Below, in pieces: positions 27,569 to 34,243 of a DNA stretch of 38,301 nt. The stretch's first letter is position 1. Each line of letters begins with the position of its first letter. Source of the stretch: an uncultured Alistipes sp. GTDB lineage: Bacteria; Bacteroidota; Bacteroidia; Bacteroidales; Rikenellaceae. The notes below the pieces were generated by a model. It did not search any database, was not told the DNA's origin, and worked only from the letters and a program-made list of their open reading frames with translations. The DNA is taken from positions 1 to 38,301 of the forward strand of contig UQUQ01000023.1 of NCBI GenBank assembly GCA_900544265.1, given 5' to 3'. Both the position numbers and the translations under genes were made by a program.

Positions 27569-29038
27569 TCAGCGGTCGATGTCGAGCAGGATGCGGTAGC
27601 TCCGCCCGGGCTCGAAGCCGGGGTCGTAGACGAGCAGGAAGTTCTCGTCGACGGCGGCATGCCACGTCTGTCCTTCGGCCAGGCGGGGATTCTTCAGCCG
27701 CTCGGGGAAGAAGCAGCTGAAGGGCAGGTCGCCGACGTGCTCCTCCTTGAAACGGTCACCGGCCATGCGCGCCGCGCTGAAGTCGGGCGCCGTGGTCACC
27801 GTGATCTCGTACTGCGAGCCGACGCGGCGCTGCGTGACCTCGAAGTCCCGCTCGGCGGGCAGCTCCCGGAGACGGACCTCCCATGCCGGATCGCCGTAGC
27901 AGGCCAGCACGTCGCGGTCGAAGAAGAAGCCCAGTTCGTCGTCGGTGAGGTGGCGTCCGGCCGTGCTGTCGGCCTGCCCGACCATGCGCTCCCAGTCGAA
28001 ATCGTCGCCGGGGTAGGGGAAGGCCCTGTCGTGCACCGCGGGCAGCTGCTCGTCGAGCCAGTGGAGCATGTCCTGCCGGTTGAGGTAGAAGGCCTCGGCA
28101 AGGGTGTAGCGGCCGGGGGTCGTGAGCCAGTATTTCAGGCCGCCCCAGCCGTTGCGACCGTACCACGTCGGTACGACATAGCCCATCATCGCGGCGGCGT
28201 GTGCGCTGTTCATCCAGGCGACGGCCATGCTCTCGCGTGTGCGGTTGACGTTGCCGATCAGGCAGTTGCCGATGGGCAGGAAGACCCGCCGCTTGCCCGT
28301 TTCGTGCAGCGGCTCGGGCCCCTCGGGGAAGTCGGCGTAGAGGGCGCCGTCGCGGGCGCGGAGGTTGCCGACGGAGAAGGGCATCTCGAGGTTGCGCTCC
28401 GTGGCGTGCGAGGCGGTGGTGATGAGGTCGGGGTCGTAGGCGGCGTAGAAGTCGCAGAAGCAGCGCAGCAGGTCGGGCCGGCCGTCGGCGAGCGTGCGTG
28501 TGGTCATGTAGTGCGTCACCGAGTCGGCGCCGGGGCGCTTCTCGCCGCAGAGGCCCGGCGTGCGGTCGTCAACGTAGGCGAAGGCGTTGAACCACTTGCC
28601 GCTGCCGACCTCGCGCAGGGTGCTCACGGCGCTGCGGACGGTCAGCGGCTCGCGTGCCGCCTCGACCATGCGCCGGGCGGCCGCTGCGTTGTAGCCCGTG
28701 ACAACGCCCCAGAGGTAGTCGTCGTAGCTGTCGCCGTCGACCGCGCGGGCCATGCGGTTCAGCGCGATGATGTAGTCGCGGCCGATCTGTTCGGGCCGGT
28801 CGACGAAGGCCACGTAGCGGGGTGCGAGCTCCCGGAGTGCGGGTAGCGCCTCGTCGGGCGCTTCGGTGTAGGAGAGGAGTGCGGCACCGGGGTGCGACTG
28901 CCGCAGCGCGGCGACAACCTCGCTCCAGGCGGGGTCGTCCGCAATGCCGGGGCCTGCGACGATGGCATAGTCGGAGACCGCCGGACGGCAGCCGCAGAGC
29001 GTCGCGGCCGCCAGCAGAAGAGGGATGAGTCGTTTCAT
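27569..29038 (-). CDS. Lipoprotein with possible clan CD (caspase/gingipain-like) peptidase fold
   Basis: A 489-residue exported lipoprotein: hydrophobic signal at 1-16 and lipobox LCGC with C17. I do not recognise a named family. Two blocks resemble clan CD cysteine peptidases: a strand ending in His (LITTASHATER, H211) and a later strand ending in Cys (VFLPIGNCLIG, C259), 48 residues apart as in gingipain/caspase folds. Around them are conserved-looking blocks (YLWGVVTGYNAA near 108-119, AWMNSAH near 274-280, VVPTWYGRNGWG near 288-299, YGDPAWEVRL near 381-390). From memory, Planctomycetes have proteins with SGHATER and GNC blocks in the same order. The C-terminal 90 residues look like a beta-sandwich. 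Activity is not shown. Confidence 0.6.
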   Translation of the reverse strand: MKRLIPLLLAAATLCGCRPAVSDYAIVAGPGIADDPAWSEVVAALRQSHPGAALLSYTEAPDEALPALRELAPRYVAFVDRPEQIGRDYIIALNRMARAVDGDSYDDYLWGVVTGYNAAAARRMVEAAREPLTVRSAVSTLREVGSGKWFNAFAYVDDRTPGLCGEKRPGADSVTHYMTTRTLADGRPDLLRCFCDFYAAYDPDLITTASHATERNLEMPFSVGNLRARDGALYADFPEGPEPLHETGKRRVFLPIGNCLIGNVNRTRESMAVAWMNSAHAAAMMGYVVPTWYGRNGWGGLKYWLTTPGRYTLAEAFYLNRQDMLHWLDEQLPAVHDRAFPYPGDDFDWERMVGQADSTAGRHLTDDELGFFFDRDVLACYGDPAWEVRLRELPAERDFEVTQRRVGSQYEITVTTAPDFSAARMAGDRFKEEHVGDLPFSCFFPERLKNPRLAEGQTWHAAVDENFLLVYDPGFEPGRSYRILLDIDR

Positions 29039-29053
29039 GAGGCCGAATATAGC

Positions 29054-29090
29054 AAAAAAGCAGGAGAATCCCGAAGGATCTCCTGCTTTT
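29054..29090 (-). terminator. Intrinsic terminator after rplS
   Basis: Stem GCAGGAG(A)ATCC / GGATCTCCTGC with loop CGAA and one bulge, flanked by AAAA/TTTT. In the minus direction it is followed by six T. It sits between the rplS stop and the start of the lipoprotein gene, so that gene needs its own promoter; only a weak TATATTCG is seen. Confidence 0.85.
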
Positions 29091-29108
29091 CTCTCTGGAG
29101 GTGCGGGG

Positions 29109-29489
29109 TTACTTCTTCTCCGCGCCGCCCATGCGCTTCTCCTTGATGCGGGCCTTCTTGCCGGTCAGGTCGCGCAGGTAGTAGATGCGTGCACGACGGA
29201 CGACACCGATCTTGTTGACCTCGATCTTGTCGATGTGGGGCGAGTAGAGCGGGAAGATGCGCTCGACACCCACGCCGTTCGATACCTTGCGGATCGTGAA
29301 CATCTTGGTCTTGCCCGAACCCTTGATCTGGATCACTACGCCGCGGAAGCTCTGGATACGCTCCTTGTTACCCTCGATGATCCGGTAGGAAACGGTGATC
29401 GTGTCACCGGCCTTGAATGACGGAATGTCGGCATCCGTCTTCGGCCACATCTGCTCGTTGACGAGCTTGATGATTGCGTCTTTGTTCAT
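29109..29489 (-). CDS. rplS: 50S ribosomal protein bL19
   Basis: A 126-residue bL19, which sits at the interface of the large and small ribosomal subunits. The core matches the family: [20 protein letters not shown] near 25-44, [13 protein letters not shown] near 45-57, [21 protein letters not shown] near 64-84 and [20 protein letters not shown] near 98-117. The length is a little above the usual 115 because of a short C-terminal tail (RMGGAEKK). It is transcribed alone: a terminator follows at 29054. The nearest promoter element is about 326 bp upstream, so a long leader is likely. The start codon touches a 14-bp palindrome. Confidence 0.97.
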   Translation of the reverse strand: MNKDAIIKLVNEQMWPKTDADIPSFKAGDTITVSYRIIEGNKERIQSFRGVVIQIKGSGKTKMFTIRKVSNGVGVERIFPLYSPHIDKIEVNKIGVVRRARIYYLRDLTGKKARIKEKRMGGAEKK

Positions 29490-29501
29490 TGTTGCAACAA
29501 T
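29488..29501. promoter_or_regulatory. Palindrome overlapping the rplS start codon
   Basis: ATTGTTGCAACAAT is a perfect 14-bp palindrome. In the rplS mRNA it reads AUUGUUGCAACAAU and its last two bases are the first two of the AUG. A 5-bp hairpin with a UGCA loop could partly hide the start codon. Confidence 0.55.
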
Positions 29502-29810
29502 ATTAATAGTTTCGTACTCAACATTCCCGCTGCACCGTAGCTACCATGCCGGTCCCCTGACCCGCAATCCCGCGCGCTGCTCCGCGTCCGAATCCCGGTG
29601 ACCTGCCGTCCTCCGCTTCCGCCTTTTCAGACATCCGCCTCGGCCCGGCCCGCCGTTTTCCGCCGGTGACTTCTGCCACCTGCCGTTCGGTCGCCGTCCT
29701 CCGCTTCCGCCTTTTCTGACATCCGCCTCGGCCCGTCCGGCCTCTTCGGCCCCCGGAGCGCCGCTGTTGCCGTAGCGCCCAATGAAAGAGGTTGATCTAC
29801 GCCCGTTTGG
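29490..29810 (-). promoter_or_regulatory. Long 5' leader of rplS
   Basis: The 424-bp gap between rplS and surE has no supported gene. The only -7 element directed at rplS is TACCTTTG at 29816-29823, which would give a leader of about 320 nt. Near its 5' end the RNA has segments that could form an H-type pseudoknot: CCCAA (29811-29807) with UUGGG (29782-29778), and CGUAG (29801-29797) with CUACG (29775-29771). The middle part holds the 88-bp-period repeat. A second promoter closer to rplS in the AT-rich patch 29490-29520 cannot be excluded. One frame (29828 to 29541) is open but looks like chance in GC-rich DNA. Confidence 0.45.
29605..29735. repeat. 43-bp direct repeat with 88-bp period, array B
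   Basis: Two copies of a 43-bp sequence (29605-29647 and 29693-29735) differ at a single base (TTTTCAGAC versus TTTTCTGAC). Within and between them are shorter imperfect units of about 14-16 bp starting CC, for example CCTTTTCAGACATCCG, CCTCGGCCCGGCCCG and CCGTTTTCCGCCGGTGA. The 88-bp spacing equals that of array C near 34000, although the sequences differ. The array lies inside the inferred rplS leader. Confidence 0.8.
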
Positions 29811-29815
29811 GAGGG

Positions 29816-29823
29816 CAAAGGTA
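29816..29823 (-). promoter_or_regulatory. -7 promoter element directed at rplS
   Basis: The minus strand reads TACCTTTG, a perfect TAnnTTTG. It points toward rplS, 326 bp away, and is back to back with the surE promoter. No -33 TTTG was found. Confidence 0.6.
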
Positions 29824-29886
29824 AACAAAAAAAATCATTTCCCGTGCTCGGGGATGAAAAAATCGCCGCCGGGCGGGAAATATTCG

Positions 29887-29894
29887 TATCTTTG
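29887..29894 (+). promoter_or_regulatory. -7 promoter element for surE
   Basis: TATCTTTG is a perfect TAnnTTTG, 19 bp before the surE ATG at 29914. The sequence upstream is GC-rich and has no TTTG box. Confidence 0.65.
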
Positions 29895-29913
29895 CCCGGA
29901 AAAAACGTGAAAA

Positions 29914-30696
29914 ATGAATCGGAAACTGATCCTCGTAACCAATGACGACGGTTACGCTTCAAAGGGACTTGCCGCGGCCGTGGAGGTGGCCCGCACGTTC
30001 GGCCGCGTGGTGGTCGTGGCTCCCGAAACCATGCAGAGCGGCATGAGCCAGGCCATCACGATGTACAGCCCGCTCTACCTGCGGCGCATCCGCGAGGAGG
30101 AGGACGTGCGCGTCTACGCCTTTTCGGGTACGCCCGTCGACTGCGTGAAGATGGCCTTCGACTACCTGCTGCGCGACGAACGGGTCGACCTGGTGATCTC
30201 GGGCATCAACCACGGCTCCAACTCGGCGGCCAACGTGCTCTATTCGGGAACGATGGGCGCGGCGATCGAGGGGAGCTTCTACGGCTGTCCGGCCGTGGGG
30301 CTGTCGCTCGACGACCATTCGGCCGACGCCGACTTCGCGGGGGCCGTGGAGTACGGACGGCGGATCGTCGGGGAGGTGCTCGCCGCTGCGGAGCTGCCGC
30401 TGCCGCTCTGCCTGAACGTCAATGTCCCGGCGCGGCCCGCCGCCGAGGTGAAGGGCATCCGGCTGTGCCGTCAGAACCGCGGCTTCTGGCGCGAGGAGTT
30501 CTTCCGCCGGGAGGACCCCCGGGGCCGGGAGTATTTCTGGCTCACGGGCGACTTCGTGAACGGCGAACCCGAGGCCGAGGATACGGACGAGTGGGCCCTC
30601 TCGCACGGCTACGTCTCGGTGGTTCCGGTGCAGGCCGACCTGACGGACTACCGCCAGCTGGAGCGGCTGCGTGGCGTGTTAGGCGACCGGGTGTGA
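29914..30696 (+). CDS. surE: 5'/3'-nucleotidase SurE
   Basis: A 260-residue metal-dependent phosphatase that removes phosphate from nucleoside monophosphates and is tied to stationary-phase survival. The metal site is complete: N10, D11 and D12 in VTNDDGY, S42 in MQSGMSQ, and N99 in SGINHGSN. GTMGAAIEG near 114-122 completes the active site. The length is the family's usual 250-265. The gene stands alone between divergent rplS and the downstream kinase. The 76-bp gap after it holds an imperfect hairpin (TTTTCC...GATTC with GAATC...GGAAAA, about 30697-30743) that could be a weak terminator. Confidence 0.96.
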   Translation: MNRKLILVTNDDGYASKGLAAAVEVARTFGRVVVVAPETMQSGMSQAITMYSPLYLRRIREEEDVRVYAFSGTPVDCVKMAFDYLLRDERVDLVISGINHGSNSAANVLYSGTMGAAIEGSFYGCPAVGLSLDDHSADADFAGAVEYGRRIVGEVLAAAELPLPLCLNVNVPARPAAEVKGIRLCRQNRGFWREEFFRREDPRGREYFWLTGDFVNGEPEAEDTDEWALSHGYVSVVPVQADLTDYRQLERLRGVLGDRV

Positions 30697-30748
30697 TTTT
30701 CCTCCGGATTCCGGACGGCGGCAGGGCCTCCGAATCGGAAAAAATGAT

Positions 30749-30756
30749 TATTTTTG
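30749..30756 (+). promoter_or_regulatory. -7 promoter element for the histidine kinase operon
   Basis: TATTTTTG is a perfect TAnnTTTG, 16 bp before the ATG at 30773, giving a very short leader. It separates the kinase/regulator pair from surE. Confidence 0.65.
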
Positions 30757-30772
30757 TAAAAAATCGCGGCTT

Positions 30773-31738
30773 ATGCTGATCAAGGTCCTGCTCATCATCT
30801 CCATCGCCATCCAGACCCTCGCCACGGTCTATGCCCTGCGGCTCGTGCGTGCCACGAAGTACAATTCGGTGTGGATCCTCTTCATCGTGGGCTTCTCGCT
30901 GCTGTCGGTCGAGCGGCTCATCCAGTTCCTGGTGGCCAACGGACAGTACGTGCCCCGCTGGTGGTTCGCCTACCTGGGGGTCACGGTCTCGATCTGCCTC
31001 TCGATCGGTGTGATGTACGCCCACAAGCTTTTCAAGTACATCGACCGCCTGAACCGGCAGCGGTCGCTGCTCAACAAGCGTATCCTCACGGCCGTGCTGC
31101 GTACCGAGGAGAAGGCGCGCTCGCGCTTTTCGAAGGAGCTGCACGACGGTCTGGGGCCGCTGCTCTCGTCGGCCAAGATGTCGCTCACGGCCCTGGCGCG
31201 CGAGGAGCGCGATGCCGAGCAGCGCGAGATCATCGCCAATACGACCTATGTCATCGACGAGGCGATCCGCTCGCTGCGAGAAATATCGAACAACCTCTCG
31301 CCGCACGTGCTCAACGACTTCGGGCTGGCACGCGGCGTGCAGAACTTCATCGACAAGAGCGCCGCGATGCACGACGTGAAGATCCGCTTCACGACGAACC
31401 TCCGTTCGGAGCGCTTCGATACGGACATCGAGGTGATTCTCTACCGCGTGATCTGCGAGCTGATCAACAATTCGCTCAAGCATGCCGCCTGCTCGTCGAT
31501 CAACCTGTCGCTGTCGCTCAGCGGCACGTGCCTGGCGCTCGACTACACGGACGACGGCCGGGGTTTCAACCCCGAGGCGATGATGGACTGCGGCATGGGG
31601 CTGTCGAACATCTCCTCGCGGATCAACTCGCTGGGCGGGAGCTTTGCCATCACGAGCTCCAAAGGCAAGGGGATGCGGGCGACGATCCGCGTGAGCACGC
31701 AGGAGGAGCAGCCGCAGCAGAAAAGGATACGCCGATGA
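30773..31738 (+). CDS. NarL-type sensor histidine kinase (HisKA_3)
   Basis: A 321-residue membrane kinase with three hydrophobic segments at about 3-23, 33-53 and 65-82 and almost no extracytoplasmic loop, so a periplasmic ligand domain is absent. The dimerisation helix carries the phosphoacceptor H124 in RFSKELHDGLGPLLSS. The ATP-binding domain has the N box ELINNSLKHA (229-238), DDGRGF (260-265) and GMGLSNI (274-280). The C-terminus is basic and glutamine-rich. It overlaps the response regulator gene by four bases (ATGA, 31735-31738), so the two form a cognate pair. The signal is unknown; with no sensor domain, membrane state is a reasonable guess. Confidence 0.92.
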   Translation: MLIKVLLIISIAIQTLATVYALRLVRATKYNSVWILFIVGFSLLSVERLIQFLVANGQYVPRWWFAYLGVTVSICLSIGVMYAHKLFKYIDRLNRQRSLLNKRILTAVLRTEEKARSRFSKELHDGLGPLLSSAKMSLTALAREERDAEQREIIANTTYVIDEAIRSLREISNNLSPHVLNDFGLARGVQNFIDKSAAMHDVKIRFTTNLRSERFDTDIEVILYRVICELINNSLKHAACSSINLSLSLSGTCLALDYTDDGRGFNPEAMMDCGMGLSNISSRINSLGGSFAITSSKGKGMRATIRVSTQEEQPQQKRIRR

Positions 31739-32373
31739 CCGAGTGCAAGATCATACTGGTCGACGACCATTCGCTCTTCCGCAACGGACTGCGGGGGCTG
31801 CTCGAGCGTTGCGCCGGCTGCCGCGTCGTGGGGGAGGCCGCGAGCGGCGAGGAGTTTCTGGCGATGCTTCCCGGGGCGGAGGCCGACGTGGTCTTCATGG
31901 ACTTCGCCATGCCGGGGCTCGACGGGGCGCAGACCACCGAACGGGCGCTGGCGCTGCGTCCCGACCTGCGGATCATCACGCTCTCGATGTTCGGCGAGGA
32001 GAGCTACTATTCGCGCATGGTCGAGGCCGGGGCCCGGGGGTTCCTGCTCAAGGATTCGGATATCGGCGACGTGATCGAGGCGATCGAGACGGTCATGGGC
32101 GGCGGCAGCTACTTTTCGCCGCAGCTGCTCTCGTCGCTCACGGGACGCATGCGCACGCGCGAGAACAGCGGCGAGGAGCCCCTCTCGCAGCGCGAGCGGG
32201 AGATTCTGGTGGCCGTCTGCCGGGGCCTTTCCAACCAGGAGATCGCCGACGAACTCTTCATCTCGAAACGCACGGTCGACAAGCACCGCGCCAACATCCT
32301 CGAAAAGACCGGCTGCAAGAACACCGCGGCACTGGTGGTCTATGCCATCCGCAACGGCATCGTCGAGCTGTAA
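31735..32373 (+). CDS. NarL/FixJ-family response regulator
   Basis: A 212-residue two-domain regulator. In the receiver domain the acidic pocket is D10 and D11 (LVDDHS), the phosphoacceptor is D56 (VVFMDFAMPG), and the switch lysine is K106 (GFLLKDS). The C-terminal LuxR-type helix-turn-helix spans about 145-212, with LSQREREILVAVCRGLSNQEIA and SKRTVDKHRANILEK. ATG 31735 lies within the end of the kinase gene; earlier in-frame starts would extend deep into that gene and were rejected. Targets are unknown. The adjacent convergent gene is cardiolipin synthase, which shares no control region with it. Confidence 0.95.
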   Translation: MTECKIILVDDHSLFRNGLRGLLERCAGCRVVGEAASGEEFLAMLPGAEADVVFMDFAMPGLDGAQTTERALALRPDLRIITLSMFGEESYYSRMVEAGARGFLLKDSDIGDVIEAIETVMGGGSYFSPQLLSSLTGRMRTRENSGEEPLSQREREILVAVCRGLSNQEIADELFISKRTVDKHRANILEKTGCKNTAALVVYAIRNGIVEL

Positions 32374-32396
32374 CCTCTCCTTTTCGGATTTACATT

Positions 32397-33812
32397 TTAC
32401 ATCAGCGGGGAGCAGAGCCGGAGGAACGACTCCGCGAACTTGTGGCTGCGTGGTCGCTTGAACCATTTTCCGGGGGCGAGCGGCGTGCACTGCGCCGCAT
32501 CGTCGGTGAAGATCGCCGCCATGCGGGCCGTGAAGTCGGCATCGTAGACGAAGCCGCAGACCTCGAAGTTGTGCTCGAAGCTGCGGAAATCCATGTTTGC
32601 CGACCCGATGACCGTCAGCGTGTCGTCGACGATCAGCAGCTTCGAGTGGAGGAATCCCGGCCGGTAGAAGAGAATCTTCACACCGGCCTTGACCATGTCG
32701 TCCAGATAGGAGTGCGACGCATAGTCGATGGCCTTCGAATCGGAGCGGGCGGGCAGCATCAGCCGCACGTCGATGCCGGCCAGCGCGGCGACCTGCAGGG
32801 CCGTGTTCAGCACGTCGGGCGGCAGGTAGTAGGGGGTCTGGATCCAGATGCGGCGGCGGGCCCGCGAGATGGCGAGGCTGTATGCCTGCAGGAGCGTCCG
32901 CCACTTGCCCAGCGGGCTGCCCGGCACGATCTGGAGGATGTTGTTTGTGAAGTGCTCCGTCGGCGGGAAGTAGGCCTCGCCGGAGACGTGCTGCTTGGTC
33001 GTTGCGGACCAGTCGCTCAGGAACGAGACCTGCAGCCCGGCCACGCCGCGCCCCTCGATGCGGAAGTGCGTGTCGCGCCAGACGCCCCAGCCGGGCCCTT
33101 CGACGTAGCGGTCGGCGATGTTCATGCCGCCGATAAAGCCCACGCGGCCGTCGATGACGGCGATCTTGCGATGGTTGCGGTAGTTGACCTTGCTCGTGAA
33201 GCGCGGGAACTTCACGTGCAGGAAGGGGCGGACCTCGATGCCGGCCCGGCGCATCCGTGCGAAGAAGCGCTTTTTCACGCTGCGGCTGCCCACGTCGTCG
33301 TAAAGAATGCGGACCTCGACCCCTTCGCGGGCCTTTGCGATCAGGGCGTCGCACAGCCGGCGACCCGTCGTGTCGTCCGAAAGAATGTAGTACTGGAGGT
33401 GGATGTGGTGGCGGGCCCGTGCGATCTCGGCCAGCAGGGCCTCCATCTTTGTCCTCCCCTCCGTGTAGGGGGTGATGCGGCTGCCGTAGAGCGGTACGGC
33501 GTGGCTCGTGTTGTAGAGCAGCCGGGCGAGTGTCCGCTGGTCGTTGGGAATGCGGCGGGTACCGTCGCGGTCGCTCTCTTCGAGCTGCGTGGTGATGCGC
33601 TTGCGCGTGCGGCGCGAGATGATGCGCTGCTTGGAGAGGTTCTGCCCGAAAAAGAAGTAGAAGACCAGCCCCACGCCGGGAGCCAGCACGAGCACAACGA
33701 TCCACGGCAGGGTCTTCAGCGGATTCCGGTTGTCGGTGATAACGACCAGAATGATCCCTGCGATCGTGATCGTATAGATGATCAGAAAGATGTATGTGAG
33801 AATCAGTTGCAT
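32397..33812 (-). CDS. cls: Cardiolipin synthase (phospholipase D family)
   Basis: A 471-residue membrane-anchored enzyme. Two N-terminal helices at about 4-25 and 36-56 are followed by two HKD catalytic motifs: HRKIAVID at 214-221 (H214, K216, D221, then GFIGG) and HSKLLIVD at 389-396 (H389, K391, D396, then GSAN). Both are intact. It would join two phosphatidylglycerol molecules, or use another donor, to form cardiolipin in the inner membrane. Length and layout match ClsA-type synthases. Its 3' end faces the response regulator across 23 bp with no obvious terminator. Upstream lies the long repeat region, and no clear TAnnTTTG was found in front of it. Confidence 0.94.
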   Translation of the reverse strand: MQLILTYIFLIIYTITIAGIILVVITDNRNPLKTLPWIVVLVLAPGVGLVFYFFFGQNLSKQRIISRRTRKRITTQLEESDRDGTRRIPNDQRTLARLLYNTSHAVPLYGSRITPYTEGRTKMEALLAEIARARHHIHLQYYILSDDTTGRRLCDALIAKAREGVEVRILYDDVGSRSVKKRFFARMRRAGIEVRPFLHVKFPRFTSKVNYRNHRKIAVIDGRVGFIGGMNIADRYVEGPGWGVWRDTHFRIEGRGVAGLQVSFLSDWSATTKQHVSGEAYFPPTEHFTNNILQIVPGSPLGKWRTLLQAYSLAISRARRRIWIQTPYYLPPDVLNTALQVAALAGIDVRLMLPARSDSKAIDYASHSYLDDMVKAGVKILFYRPGFLHSKLLIVDDTLTVIGSANMDFRSFEHNFEVCGFVYDADFTARMAAIFTDDAAQCTPLAPGKWFKRPRSHKFAESFLRLCSPLM

Positions 33813-33834
33813 CTTTTCAACCGATACGTTTCCC

Positions 33835-34223
33835 GCGTCTGTCCACCTCTTTCGGCAGCCGTCGCTTCGGCAGCCGTCGGCCTTCTTCGGTGATTCCCTG
33901 CGTCATCCGGTTCGCCCGCGTCCTCGTGTTTTGCCCGCAGACCTTCGGTCTTCTTCCGCGGCTTTCCGCCCCTCCCGTTTTGCCCGCAGGCTTTCGCAAC
34001 CGTCCTTGTACGGACGGTCTTTCGTCATAGGTTTTGTGCGGGCGAGTCTTTCGTCAACAGCCTTATGCTCCCGGCCCCTTTCATCGGTCGTCCTCGTGGG
34101 GGCGGTCCTTCGTCATAGGTTTTGTGCGGGCGAGTCTTTCGTCAACAGCCTTATGCTCCCGGTTCCTTTCAGCCCCGACCTTGTGCGGGCGGCCCTTTGT
34201 GTCGGCGGCCTGGCATGCGCGGC
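33835..34223. repeat. Degenerate 13-16-bp tandem repeat region with 88-bp superrepeat, array C
   Basis: The 431-bp gap between cls and the DUF4837 gene holds no gene but is almost entirely repeats. A 15-bp tandem (TTCGGCAGCCGTCGC, then TTCGGCAGCCGTCGG) occupies 33851-33880. From 34004 units follow without break: CCTTGTACGGACGGT, CTTTCGTCATAGG, TTTTGTGCGGGCGAGT, CTTTCGTCAACAG, CCTTATGCTCCCGGC, CCCTTTCATCGGTCGT. The same six-unit set recurs 88 bp later, and the array ends with three 15-bp units (34179-34223). A 54-bp stretch is identical in the two superrepeat copies (34021-34074, 34109-34162). Because 88 is not a multiple of 3, the copies fall in different frames, which argues against protein coding. 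Confidence 0.85.
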
Positions 34224-34243
34224 CGCCGGCCGGTGCGGCGGGG

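Noticed and set aside
29541..29828. A 95-codon minus-strand frame in the rplS-surE gap.
   Set aside because: It starts inside the promoter element, contains the 88-bp-period repeat in shifting frames and has a compositionally biased translation. It may include conserved RNA sequence, but a protein is not supported.
34021..34162. The 54-bp repeat pair as a CRISPR fragment.
   Set aside because: There are only two copies, the repeat is too long, the 34-bp spacer is itself made of the same short units, and no cas gene is present.
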